A stretch of DNA of 27,728 bases from CAZATK01 sp964488085 (lineage in GTDB: Bacteria > Patescibacteriota > Minisyncoccia > UBA6257 > UBA11618), in contig CAZATK010000007.1 in the NCBI GenBank assembly GCA_964488085.1, positions 1-27,728 of the forward strand, given 5' to 3'. Both the position numbers and the translations under genes were made by a program. The notes below the pieces were generated by a model that saw only the letters and a program-made list of their open reading frames with translations, ran no database searches and was not told the DNA's origin. This document shows, one piece after another, positions 6,637 through 13,797 of the stretch. Each line of letters starts with the position of its first letter. Position 1 is the stretch's first letter.

Positions 6637-6657
6637 AGGGGCTTAGGCCCCTTTTTT
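6637..6657 (+). terminator. Intrinsic terminator of the small-membrane-protein operon
   Basis: AGGGGC-TTAG-GCCCCT: 6-bp GC-rich stem, 4-nt loop, followed by a T6 tract (6652-6657). Confidence 0.85.
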
Positions 6658-6679
6658 AATCTCTCTATCTTTCCATCCA

Positions 6680-6713
6680 CGCACCAGATCCGCCAGTCGG
6701 CGGATCTGGTGCG
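6680..6713. repeat. Long perfect hairpin containing dispersed palindrome copy 2
   Basis: Arms of 15 bp (6680-6694 and 6699-6713) pair perfectly around AGTC. The centre TCCGCCAGTCGGCGGA (6689-6704) is a relative of the 1828-1843 palindrome. A second small stem, GGGCT-AA-AGCCC, follows at 6721-6732. It lies downstream of the dcd-like stop, so it could end that minus-strand transcript, but no T tract follows on that strand. Confidence 0.7.
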
Positions 6714-6739
6714 GGACTTCGGGCTAAAGCCCTCGCATC

Positions 6740-7441
6740 TTAGACCTTTCTGATTTCCCTATCTTTCCACATTTTAGGTAACATGTCCTCTGGTTGCCAT
6801 TCTTTTTTTAATTTTTTTAAATCTAAAGTTGATTGATATTTGCTGTCGTCTTTTTGGTGGTAATCTCCTAAATTATTTTTTTGCTCCAATGGCTCTACTT
6901 CAAAAAAAGCGATCTGAGCAATGCGACGACTGACAACTAGGGGAATATGATAATGACGACTGTTATTAGTAATTTCCATTGTCCAACGATTAATATAGCC
7001 GACATCGCCCCAGCCAGCGCAACGGCATACAGTCAAAAAATTTCTTCCCCAAGAGGAACGCGCCTTCATCATAGTGGTCACAATATTTTGCCCGCCTATA
7101 AATTCTTCCGTATGTCCTAGAATAGTTTCTCCCGGCGCCATCCAAATTACTAAGTCATCGGGATGCATTCCAGTCGTTAATTTAGTGTGATTCCCATGTA
7201 GAGTCATCCATTCTTTAAGAGGTCTGGCGACTAAGTGTTTTTTTCCCCAAACCCTATAAACATCTTCTTTGCTGTATGGATTATAAATTGTATAGCTTTC
7301 TTTTGGGTGCAATTCTTTGTAATAATGTTTTCCCAAGGTCACATCGTAACTGCAATTTCCTAAGTTTTTTTCGTTAAAAGGAGAAACAACTATATTTCCT
7401 TTTTTCATATGTCTTTTAATGGCGGCGCTAGATAACAACAT
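6740..7441 (-). CDS. dcd: dCTP deaminase / dUTPase-family protein
   Basis: 233 aa; classical Dcd is about 190, so this form is longer at the C-terminus. The N-terminal MLLSSAAIKRHMKKGNIVVSPF and SYDVTLG match the start of Dcd. Substrate-site motifs are KARSSWGR (126-133; the family's ARSSxGR) and AGWGDVGYINRWTMEITN, where Glu156 corresponds to the catalytic glutamate of the TLE(F/I)xN motif. The enzyme converts dCTP to dUTP, or directly to dUMP in bifunctional forms, feeding dTMP synthesis. The tail from about 190 onward is highly charged and unlike Dcd. A promoter with the -10 exactly 6 nt from the ATG suggests a leaderless mRNA. Bifunctional deaminase or a DUTPase-like paralogue cannot be separated by eye. 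Confidence 0.82.
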   Translation of the reverse strand: MLLSSAAIKRHMKKGNIVVSPFNEKNLGNCSYDVTLGKHYYKELHPKESYTIYNPYSKEDVYRVWGKKHLVARPLKEWMTLHGNHTKLTTGMHPDDLVIWMAPGETILGHTEEFIGGQNIVTTMMKARSSWGRNFLTVCRCAGWGDVGYINRWTMEITNNSRHYHIPLVVSRRIAQIAFFEVEPLEQKNNLGDYHQKDDSKYQSTLDLKKLKKEWQPEDMLPKMWKDREIRKV

Positions 7442-7447
7442 AAAACA

Positions 7448-7476
7448 AGAATAAAGAATTAATAATTAGTAATCAA
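7448..7476 (-). promoter_or_regulatory. dcd promoter, leaderless arrangement
   Basis: On the minus strand: TTGATT (7471-7476), 17-nt spacer, TATTCT (7448-7453), then 6 nt to the ATG at 7441. The predicted transcription start coincides with the start codon. Confidence 0.55.
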
Positions 7477-7539
7477 GAATTTTAAAAACTTTGACTAAAA
7501 AAGAAAAAGTTTGTATTGTAAGGTTTGTATTATTTTGAT

Positions 7540-7548
7540 TGTTATAAT
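7540..7548 (+). promoter_or_regulatory. Extended -10 promoter of tRNA-Glu
   Basis: TGT-TATAAT (TG at 7540-7541, TATAAT 7543-7548) is a perfect -10 with the TGN extension. No good -35 is seen at 16-18 nt. The tRNA begins 72 nt downstream. Confidence 0.5.
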
Positions 7549-7575
7549 GCTCTTGTAAGCATAGCTTGCAAGAGC
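7549..7575. repeat. Leader hairpin 1 upstream of tRNA-Glu
   Basis: GCTCTTGTAAGC (7549-7560) pairs with GCTTGCAAGAGC (7564-7575) over 12 bp with one G-T pair and a 3-nt loop. Its first seven bases, GCTCTTG, equal the first seven bases of the tRNA. Confidence 0.6.
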
Positions 7576-7586
7576 TACGCTCGATA

Positions 7587-7610
7587 AATATTGAAATGAA
7601 TTTCAATATT
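7587..7610. repeat. Leader hairpin 2 upstream of tRNA-Glu
   Basis: AATATTGAAAT and ATTTCAATATT form a perfect 11-bp stem around GA, ending 10 nt before the mature tRNA 5' end. It could be a processing or pausing structure. Confidence 0.6.
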
Positions 7611-7620
7611 TCTCTCGCTT

Positions 7621-7692
7621 GCTCTTGTCGTCTAATGGCTAGGACGCTGCCCTTTCACGGCGGAAATACGGGTTCGATTCCCGTCGAGAGCA
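7621..7692 (+). tRNA. tRNA-Glu (anticodon UUC)
   Basis: A full cloverleaf can be drawn: acceptor GCTCTTG/CGAGAGC (one T-G pair), D stem GTC/GAC, anticodon stem CTGCC/GGCGG with loop CTTTCAC (anticodon TTC at 7654-7656), T stem ACGGG/CCCGT with TTCGATT loop. The discriminator is A7692. The CCA end is not encoded (ACA follows). Confidence 0.96.
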
Positions 7693-7711
7693 CAAAAATT
7701 AATTACTATGT

Positions 7712-7717
7712 TACAAT
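7712..7717 (+). promoter_or_regulatory. Extended -10 element of the doxX gene, leaderless
   Basis: TGT-TACAAT: TACAAT at 7712-7717 with an upstream TGN, exactly 6 nt before the ATG at 7724. No -35 is visible because the tRNA ends just upstream. Confidence 0.45.
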
Positions 7718-7723
7718 AGATTT

Positions 7724-8122
7724 ATGACACAATTTTTATCCTTATATGCGGATTGGGCTTATCTGCTTTTAAGAGTAGCGTTTGCCCTAGTTTTTATCAT
7801 TCATGGTTGGCCGAAATTAAAAAACTTAAAAGAAAATGCCAAAAATTTTGAGGCAATGGGATTTAAGCCGGGAAATTTATGGGGCTCGGTTGTGGCAATA
7901 GTGGAAACTTTTGGAGGGTTGGCAATATTTTTTGGATTTTACACACAAATAGCCGCATTGTTAATAGCCGTTAATATGTTAGTGGCAATGTTGTGGAAAA
8001 TGAAAAAAGGGCATGGATTTGTCAGTGGTTATGAATTTGACTTAATTCTATTTGTTGTTGCTTTATTATTCGCAACAGTTGGCGCAGGACTTTATTCCTT
8101 AGATTACAACTGGTTGATATAG
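7724..8122 (+). CDS. DoxX-family membrane protein
   Basis: 132 aa with four hydrophobic helices, the usual DoxX/DoxD size. Family features: LLLRVAFALVFIIHGWPKL near the N-terminus (the conserved 'R...G..K' helix), FEAMGFKPGNLWGSVVAIVETFGGLAIFFG, then two more helices with LVAMLWKMKKGHGF and the closing DLILFVVALLFATVGAG. DoxX-like proteins are linked to quinol or thiosulfate:quinone redox steps and oxidative-stress membrane complexes, but many are uncharacterised; no redox partner is adjacent. Its -10 lies 6 nt from the ATG, so it probably starts a leaderless single-gene transcript. Confidence 0.88.
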   Translation: MTQFLSLYADWAYLLLRVAFALVFIIHGWPKLKNLKENAKNFEAMGFKPGNLWGSVVAIVETFGGLAIFFGFYTQIAALLIAVNMLVAMLWKMKKGHGFVSGYEFDLILFVVALLFATVGAGLYSLDYNWLI

Positions 8123-8160
8123 CAAGTAGTTTTCCACTAATCTATTTTCTCTTTTTAATC

Positions 8161-8166
8161 TATAAT
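8161..8166 (+). promoter_or_regulatory. -10 element at the head of the secretion-like block, leaderless
   Basis: Perfect TATAAT at 8161-8166, exactly 6 nt before ATG 8173. No convincing -35 box. Confidence 0.45.
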
Positions 8167-8172
8167 TAAATT

Positions 8173-8946
8173 ATGACCATAGGGCTAAAGCATAAAATAG
8201 GCCTGGGGTTTTTTGTGGTTGCGTCGTTATTTCTAGCGCTTGTTTTATTTGGCAATTTTATTGTTAAACCAAAAGCCCTGTCATTGAGCAATATCGCAAC
8301 CGTTAAGGATGTAAAAATTGAGGACTTGCAAGTGATAGGAGAGTCCACTCGCTACCTTAATCCGACAAATATTTATACCCCCAACAAGGAAGGAAGTTTA
8401 ACTCGAGATTTAGCCATAAAGATAAGCCAAATGATTATAGAAAAGAATCCCAATGGCCCGCAAATAGCCAATCAAGAAAGGGTGTTGTCTGTTTTGTCTA
8501 CAGAAAGTTTTATTCAAAATGCCGTTGGTGACGCTTTAAAAAATTTTGATGCATCTTACTTTCAGCCCGAGATTCAAAAATCCGATATAAAAGTTGGGGA
8601 GAATAAAGATTACTTTAAAAATTTTCAAGATATTATCCAGAAAAACTTTGCTGATTTAACTTTAAAATGGGAAAGCGCAAAAAATAATAATTTTGACCAG
8701 TTGATTTCTGCTTACACTAAAACCATTGATGAATTTTATAAATTATTAGTGCCGGAAAATCTGTCATACATACATCAGAAAGAAATCGGTTTGCTCGTTG
8801 GTCAAAAAAGAATTACCGAAACGCTTAAAGATTACGAAAATGATCCCATGCAAGCTCTATTAGCCCTGCAATATTCAGAAACTCTAAATAAAGGATTTGA
8901 AGAATTAAAGATGGAGATTGAAAAAATTATGAGACAAAATAAATGA
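8173..8946 (+). CDS. Unrecognised membrane-anchored protein, first gene of the secretion-like block
   Basis: 257 aa. One N-terminal hydrophobic segment (about residues 10-32, GLGFFVVASLFLALVLFGNFIV) is followed by a hydrophilic, mostly helical domain with no cysteine. This predicts a protein anchored by its N-terminus with a large extracytoplasmic domain. I recognise no family. It overlaps the next gene by 4 nt (ATGA), so the two are translationally coupled, and it starts a run of ten plus-strand genes ending at 18843. By position it could be a structural or assembly part of the machine; a VirB8-like role (single helix plus periplasmic domain) fits the topology but no VirB8 motif is seen. Confidence 0.7.
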   Translation: MTIGLKHKIGLGFFVVASLFLALVLFGNFIVKPKALSLSNIATVKDVKIEDLQVIGESTRYLNPTNIYTPNKEGSLTRDLAIKISQMIIEKNPNGPQIANQERVLSVLSTESFIQNAVGDALKNFDASYFQPEIQKSDIKVGENKDYFKNFQDIIQKNFADLTLKWESAKNNNFDQLISAYTKTIDEFYKLLVPENLSYIHQKEIGLLVGQKRITETLKDYENDPMQALLALQYSETLNKGFEELKMEIEKIMRQNK

Positions 8947-10424
8947 GAAAATTAATTTGCAAGTTATTATTGATGCTAGCGGTTTTAACTGCTTTTTCCG
9001 CAAATGCTCAAATTTTAACATTTGAAACAAATCCAGCATTAATTGGGGCAGAAATAACGACTGCTGGCTCCGTCACCACCCAAACTTCTCTAGAAATAGC
9101 TAAGAAAATATTTGCCGCCTCGTTGGAATTATTAAAAAAACGCTTGTTAGATATGACTGTTGATCAAACTGTTAACTGGATTCAGGGTGGAGGAGAGCCA
9201 TTATTTATTACCGATTGGCGGGCATATTTCAATGATGTGGCCAATATTGCCGGAGGAGATTTAGTTCAAGAATTAGGATTGGGGTTTTTGTGTCGTCCTT
9301 TTGGCGTTCAATTACAATTAGCGGTCTTGCAACCACCAAGATTTACTCGAGCCATTACTTGCACATTGGATCAAGTGGTAGGTAATACTCTTAATTTCTA
9401 CGAAGATTTTCGCTCTGGAGGATTTATCGCCTATAGAGAACTTTGGCAACCCCAAAACAACTTTTATGGAGCGGTAATAATGGCCTTAGAGGAAAAAGAA
9501 CAGCGAGTTGCCGGCGCATTATACGCTTCCGCGCAAGAAGCCCTTGCTGGCAATGGAATTTTGGGGACAAAAAAATGTTATCCAAAACCGGGAGCTCCAG
9601 TTCAGGAAGGAATATCTTTTGAGGCTCAAGCTAAAAGGAATCCTTACAATTTCTACTGTTTTATAACTACCCCCGGCTCACAAGTTGGAGCATTGGTGGC
9701 TAAAGCAATCGGATCAGATATTGATTATATTATTAATTCTCAAGATTTAGCTGCTTATGTCGCGGCCATCAGCGATGCCTTAATAAATAGACTGGTTCGT
9801 GAAGGCGTCAATGGATTAAGGGGAGTGGTGGCTGATAACCTACCTTCTTCTCGAGGATATATTGACAAGCAATCAAGCAACGAATCATGTGCCGGCCTAA
9901 GAGGCGAAACGCTTAGAAGTTGTCAAAACTTTATAGGTTCCGCAACTAATAATTATTACGAAGACAATCAAAAAATTTATATTGATCAAATTAACTTAAC
10001 TTTATTGCCACTACAATCAGCAGAAAATAATCTCCAACAAGCTATAAGCTTACAGAGATCATTAGTTAATAAATTAACTGAATTAAAATTGTGCCAAATT
10101 AACAGAAGCGTTCCGGGGAAAGAAGCAACTACGGCCGAATTAGAAATTGAGCAAAAGAAGGTTGATCAAATGATCGCTGATTTAGGTTCTATTCAAGATA
10201 TCTCTATTCCGCTTTTAAATGCCAAACTGCACATAGAGAACCTGCCCCCAAATAATCCCAATGATCTTAATGCCGCATTTAATGAAATAAGAAGAATACT
10301 AGACCCAGTCAAAGCTAATGAAGCTGAATCTATTGCTAAAAAAGAATTAAGCGATGTTAAGTCTAGAGTCGAACCAAAGCTTCTTCAAGTTCAACAATCT
10401 ATAAATACATGCGGATCCTCTTAA
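8943..10424 (+). CDS. Unrecognised large exported protein of the secretion-like block
   Basis: 493 aa with a clear signal peptide (MRKLICKLLLMLAVLTAFSANAQ, cleavage expected after ANA). The mature part is helical, with cysteines spread through the middle (CRPFG, CTLDQ, CYPKPG, YCFITTPG, CAGLRG...CQNF) and a charged, coiled-coil-prone C-terminal third after about residue 340. Aromatic/Asn-rich motifs such as WIQGGGEPLFITDWRAYF are distinctive. I recognise no named domain. It overlaps the preceding gene by 4 nt and the following channel gene by 16 nt, so it is surely co-expressed with the VirB6/TrbL-like protein and probably works outside the membrane with it. Confidence 0.75.
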   Translation: MRKLICKLLLMLAVLTAFSANAQILTFETNPALIGAEITTAGSVTTQTSLEIAKKIFAASLELLKKRLLDMTVDQTVNWIQGGGEPLFITDWRAYFNDVANIAGGDLVQELGLGFLCRPFGVQLQLAVLQPPRFTRAITCTLDQVVGNTLNFYEDFRSGGFIAYRELWQPQNNFYGAVIMALEEKEQRVAGALYASAQEALAGNGILGTKKCYPKPGAPVQEGISFEAQAKRNPYNFYCFITTPGSQVGALVAKAIGSDIDYIINSQDLAAYVAAISDALINRLVREGVNGLRGVVADNLPSSRGYIDKQSSNESCAGLRGETLRSCQNFIGSATNNYYEDNQKIYIDQINLTLLPLQSAENNLQQAISLQRSLVNKLTELKLCQINRSVPGKEATTAELEIEQKKVDQMIADLGSIQDISIPLLNAKLHIENLPPNNPNDLNAAFNEIRRILDPVKANEAESIAKKELSDVKSRVEPKLLQVQQSINTCGSS

Positions 10425-12526
10425 TAATAATTGCATTAATCTTTGTTGTTTTGCCGATTGCCAATGCTCAAGTTGGCACCGCCGCTAGCGCTGCTATCAC
10501 TACTGCCGTTGGCACTGCTGTTGGCGCTGAAGTTGCTAAAGGAGGCGGAACTTTAATTGAATGGATAGCTAATAAGACGATAGTTATGCCGATAGTGGTT
10601 CTTAATCAAATAATAGGTTTTATCGGCGCCATTTTTATAACTTTAGCGGGATTATTAATTCAATTTGGCTTAGTTTTGAATTCTGCCATTATGAGTAGCG
10701 AGGTGGTATTAATCGGCTGGCGATTAGTAAGAGATGTAACTAATTTAGGATTCGTCATAGGGATTATTGTCATTGCCTTCAGCACTATGTTGCGCATAGA
10801 AAATTATGCAATGAAAAAAACTCTGGCCAAATTAATTGCCGCCGCTTTGTTAGTTAATTTCAGCTTAACGATTGCCGGCGTATTTATTGATTCCTCTCAT
10901 ATATTTACAAATTTCTTTATTTCTAAGTCTATTGGAGGCGGATATCAAAATGGCTTAAGCATAAATGGATTGGAAAAATTTTCAGAAAATTTAGCATTTG
11001 CTTTCAGCCCGCAAAAACTTTTACAAGTTAACACCTCAAATCCTCCAGCTTTTACCGCCATGGCTTCAACCGCGGCTGGACTTCTAAGTTTGGTTGCCAG
11101 TACTTTTTTTGTAACTTTATTTACAATATTTGCCGCTGAAGGAATGTTGGCCGTAGCGATTATGATTTTGTATCGGTATATCGTGCTAAGCATTCTTTTG
11201 ATAATTATGCCTATGGCGCTTTTATTGTGGGTTTTTCCGGCTCTAGAAAAACACTGGAAATCTTGGTGGTCAAAATTCATAGAACAAATCCTTTTTCTTC
11301 CCATAAGCACATTTTTTATTTATTTATCAATTTTAATGGTTAATGTTAAGGCCAATTCACCGAAATCACCCACAAATCTGGCCTTTCAAATTAATGAAGT
11401 ATCAGGTCAAGCATTTACTCAATTTCTACATGTTATGAGTACCCCGTTTTCTAACATTGGCCAAATGATGGTTGTTTTAGGACTGCTTATCGGCGGTTTA
11501 TTTACGGCTAAAAAATTAGGCGCGGTGGGAGCGGATACGGCCATTGCTACCGCCACTAATATGAGAAATTGGATATTAAATCAAGCAGGAAGAAGAGTTG
11601 CTGGAGAAACAGGATTAAAAATTGCTCAAAGATTAGGGAATCGTGCTACTGAAATCAGAGAAGCTTTTATGAAAGGTGGCGCTTCTAAAAAATTAAAAGG
11701 TACAGCCGGCGAGAGAATAACCAAGACCCCATTAGAACAAAAAACTGATTTCTTAAAGGAGTTTGGCTCTATGTCTCTTGAGAAGAGAATCCAAACGGCT
11801 CGCCTTAAAAGCACAATGGACGACCCCGCGCAAGCCACGGCTATGGCAATAGTTTTGGCGCAAAAAGACGAAATTGATTCTCTAATTCCCAAAGAACAGC
11901 TTGAAGGAAAAACAGAGCAAGAAAGAAGAATAATGATCGATAATGCCTTTAAACCCTTTAAACAAGCGGTAATTAAAAGTGGCGATAAAAGCATTCTTAA
12001 GTTTATGCCTGATTTGGCGCAAGACTTTGGCATGGATATAAATCTAGTAATGTCACAACTTAATAAGCCCGAAGATGTTGATGGAGTAAATTATAGGTCT
12101 CTAGAAAATATAGAAGTGGTAACAAGGTTAAACGAAGATCATATTAATAGATTAGGTGCGTATGGAAATAACAAGCAAAGAGAAGCGGTAATTGGCTCTA
12201 TTTTAAATAATATAGATAAGCCGGATGTTCGAGAAAGAGCTAAATTAGAATCTTTTGTAAAAATAATGAGGACTGATTTGTCCGGCGGGTGGATAGGGAA
12301 CCCTAAACTTGATGAATTAGTAAAGAAAATTAAACCAACACTACAACCAAAGCTCAAAATCGGCACCGATGGAGCGTCTGCCATACTCTCTCCGTCATCA
12401 CCACAATATAACCCACCACCTCCGCCAGCTGGCAGACCCCCCAGGCCACCTCTTCCGCCGGGTCAGCATTGGTTCGTCCCACCACCGTCATCAACACCGC
12501 CTAATTCTTCCGGAAAAACACTATAA
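10409..12526 (+). CDS. VirB6/TrbL-like polytopic channel protein
   Basis: 705 aa. It opens with a signal-like helix (residues 1-20, ending ANA), then about six to seven transmembrane helices between residues 55 and 370 (around 57-92, 111-128, 140-160, 222-275, 285-312 and 350-368), the pattern of VirB6/TrbL inner-membrane proteins. The segment LLIIMPMALLLWVFPALEKHWKSWWSKFIEQ is typical of the family's amphipathic loop. After residue 380 comes a roughly 280-residue charged cytoplasmic domain and a proline-rich tail from about 660 (PPPPPAGRPPRPPLPPG). The tail carries a copy of the dispersed palindrome (12421-12436). VirB6-like proteins form the inner-membrane passage of type IV secretion systems. 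Assignment rests on topology and neighbours. Confidence 0.75.
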   Translation: MRILLIIIALIFVVLPIANAQVGTAASAAITTAVGTAVGAEVAKGGGTLIEWIANKTIVMPIVVLNQIIGFIGAIFITLAGLLIQFGLVLNSAIMSSEVVLIGWRLVRDVTNLGFVIGIIVIAFSTMLRIENYAMKKTLAKLIAAALLVNFSLTIAGVFIDSSHIFTNFFISKSIGGGYQNGLSINGLEKFSENLAFAFSPQKLLQVNTSNPPAFTAMASTAAGLLSLVASTFFVTLFTIFAAEGMLAVAIMILYRYIVLSILLIIMPMALLLWVFPALEKHWKSWWSKFIEQILFLPISTFFIYLSILMVNVKANSPKSPTNLAFQINEVSGQAFTQFLHVMSTPFSNIGQMMVVLGLLIGGLFTAKKLGAVGADTAIATATNMRNWILNQAGRRVAGETGLKIAQRLGNRATEIREAFMKGGASKKLKGTAGERITKTPLEQKTDFLKEFGSMSLEKRIQTARLKSTMDDPAQATAMAIVLAQKDEIDSLIPKEQLEGKTEQERRIMIDNAFKPFKQAVIKSGDKSILKFMPDLAQDFGMDINLVMSQLNKPEDVDGVNYRSLENIEVVTRLNEDHINRLGAYGNNKQREAVIGSILNNIDKPDVRERAKLESFVKIMRTDLSGGWIGNPKLDELVKKIKPTLQPKLKIGTDGASAILSPSSPQYNPPPPPAGRPPRPPLPPGQHWFVPPPSSTPPNSSGKTL
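12421..12436. repeat. Dispersed palindrome copy 3, inside the coding region of the VirB6-like gene
   Basis: TCCGCCAGCTGGCAGA, one base from a perfect palindrome, encodes the PPAGR part of the proline-rich tail. It is close to the 1828 and 6689 copies. Confidence 0.55.
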
Positions 12527-12527
12527 T
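12522..12527 (+). promoter_or_regulatory. -10 element overlapping the VirB6-like stop codon, leaderless
   Basis: TATAAT at 12522-12527 includes the TAA stop (12524-12526) and stands exactly 6 nt before ATG 12534. No -35 at 16-18 nt. Confidence 0.35.
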
Positions 12528-12533
12528 ACTTAT

Positions 12534-13208
12534 ATGCTAGATATTGAAAATACAAAAAATTTAAATCTAATCTTTAAAAGCTTACCGGATCGCATTAAAA
12601 ATTGGCTTATCTCTCCAAAAGCTCAAGAAGAATTTGCCAGTATTATTTCTTCTTTTAATTTGAAAGAGGAGCAAGAACTAATATTATCTAGACTTTTGTT
12701 GAGTTTGGTTACACAATTCTTAAAACCTGAAAACTTTGTAAGTGAAACAACTCTAAACTTATTAGTTGACGAATCTACGGCTAAGAATATTACCAAGTCT
12801 TTGGAAGAAAAAATGTTAGCGCCTATCGCTGATGATTTATTAATAGTCGGAGTAGATATTAAATTATTACGATTCAATGCTCCTAGCCTCGCCGAAGTGA
12901 CTTCAGTCACGCAGGCGGGCCCTCGCCCTTCGATCCCGCTCGAAACTACGGCAAGCAAGCCCCTCGATACAACCAAGCCCTTTATTTTGCATGAAGAAAA
13001 AGATCTCGCGCCGGTGACAGAAACATCTAAAACGGGCTCATCATTTATTTTTAAAGGCCTGCTTAATAATCTCCCGAAAACTACAGAAACCACCAAAGTA
13101 ACTATTGAACGAGTGGTTCATTATAGTAATTTTTTCACATCTCTTAACCGCGCTCCGCTTAAATATTATCAAAAAGTCAGAATTCCCAAATCAAAATGGT
13201 TTGTTTAA
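12534..13208 (+). CDS. Unrecognised soluble protein of the secretion-like block
   Basis: 224 aa from ATG 12534; an in-frame extension upstream to 12369 overlaps the VirB6-like gene and has frame-shadow composition, so it is rejected. There is no signal peptide or membrane helix. Residues 1-125 are helical (LIFKSLPDRIKNWLIS..., QELILSRLLLSLVTQFL), followed by a Thr/Pro/Ser-rich linker (about 120-165) and a basic C-terminal end (YYQKVRIPKSKWFV). The linker is encoded by a GC-rich stretch (12885-12975) with small palindromes, unlike its AT-rich surroundings. I recognise no family. The stop overlaps the next start as TAATG. The helical N-terminal part could be an adaptor for the ATPase, but this is a guess from context. 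Confidence 0.65.
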   Translation: MLDIENTKNLNLIFKSLPDRIKNWLISPKAQEEFASIISSFNLKEEQELILSRLLLSLVTQFLKPENFVSETTLNLLVDESTAKNITKSLEEKMLAPIADDLLIVGVDIKLLRFNAPSLAEVTSVTQAGPRPSIPLETTASKPLDTTKPFILHEEKDLAPVTETSKTGSSFIFKGLLNNLPKTTETTKVTIERVVHYSNFFTSLNRAPLKYYQKVRIPKSKWFV

Positions 13209-13681
13209 TGCAATATCAAGTCCCGCAATTTATAGAAGTGGAAGATAAAATAGTAGGGCCTTTGACAATAAGGCAGTTTTTGTACTTAGCGGCTGCTTTT
13301 ATTATTAATTTTATTCTTTTTTTTGCGCTACAAATGTGGCTTTGGTTTATTGTTGCCAGTATTATAAGCGGTTCCGTTATTGCATTGGTCTTTATTAAAA
13401 TTAATAATCGTTCTTTCGGCGTTATATTAAAAGCCGCTTTGAAATATTTTTGGCTTCCTCGTTTATATACATGGCAAAAAATATCCAGACCAACAGGACA
13501 AGCGGTGGATTTAGATGCTCTAGAACTGCAATTAAAAACATCAACTCAACCAATCTCTAAAAGAGAAAAATCTTTCCGGCCTTCAATTTTAGCGCGCTTG
13601 CACCCTAATAAAGAAATGTTTGAGTTGTTTCGCAAAGCCACGGGGGAGGGAGAGGTGGCGAGAAGAGTGGACTATCGATAA
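13208..13681 (+). CDS. PrgI-family membrane protein (type IV secretion-associated)
   Basis: 157 aa from ATG 13208, preferred over ATG 13196 because it overlaps the previous stop as TAATG and yields the family start MQYQVPQFIEVEDKIVGPLTIRQFLYLA. PrgI proteins begin with this 'VPQFI..EDKI.GPLT.RQ' segment, followed by two adjacent helices (about residues 25-65). PrgI genes are regularly found next to VirB4/TraC-like ATPases in Gram-positive conjugation systems and CPR genomes and are considered VirB3-like. The cytoplasmic C-terminal part is basic and unlike known domains. The helices plus the position before the ATPase fit a role in linking the motor to the membrane. Confidence 0.85.
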   Translation: MQYQVPQFIEVEDKIVGPLTIRQFLYLAAAFIINFILFFALQMWLWFIVASIISGSVIALVFIKINNRSFGVILKAALKYFWLPRLYTWQKISRPTGQAVDLDALELQLKTSTQPISKREKSFRPSILARLHPNKEMFELFRKATGEGEVARRVDYR

Positions 13682-13682
13682 T

Positions 13683-13789
13683 AAATCCCAAATCTCAATG
13701 ACCAATAAAATCCCAATAGTTAAAAATCCCAAGAGATTGGGGTTTGTGATTTGGTCATTTGTTGGGATTTGGACATTGGTGCTTGTGGT
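13683..13789. repeat. Intergenic heptad-period imperfect hairpin
   Basis: Left arm units AAATCCC, AAATCTC, AATGACC (13683-13703) and right arm units GATTTGG, TCATTTG, TTGGGAT, TTGGACA, TTGGTGC (13748-13782) both have a 7-bp period. The arms pair in nested blocks: 13687-13697 with 13762-13772 (10/11), AATGACC with GGTCATT, and a central 9-bp stem 13724-13732 with 13737-13745. The right arm supplies the -35 of the next gene. The gap between PrgI and the TraC-like gene holds this array and nothing else. Confidence 0.65.
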
Positions 13790-13797
13790 TTTATAAT
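13769..13797 (+). promoter_or_regulatory. Promoter of the TraC/VirB4 genes, built on the repeat, leaderless
   Basis: TTGGAC (13769-13774), 17-nt spacer, perfect TATAAT (13792-13797), 6 nt before ATG 13804. The -35 and most of the spacer lie in heptad units of the repeat array. Confidence 0.6.

Noticed and set aside
11626..12384. Minus-strand open frames opposite the VirB6-like gene
   Set aside because: They are shadows of the plus-strand coding frame: no start signals and no recognisable protein pattern. The same holds for other antisense frames inside valS, dnaA, PBP and the 26071 gene.
12369..12533. Upstream in-frame extension of the 12534 gene
   Set aside because: It overlaps the VirB6-like coding end; the translated part is a His/Arg-rich frame shadow, and a TATAAT stands 6 nt before ATG 12534.
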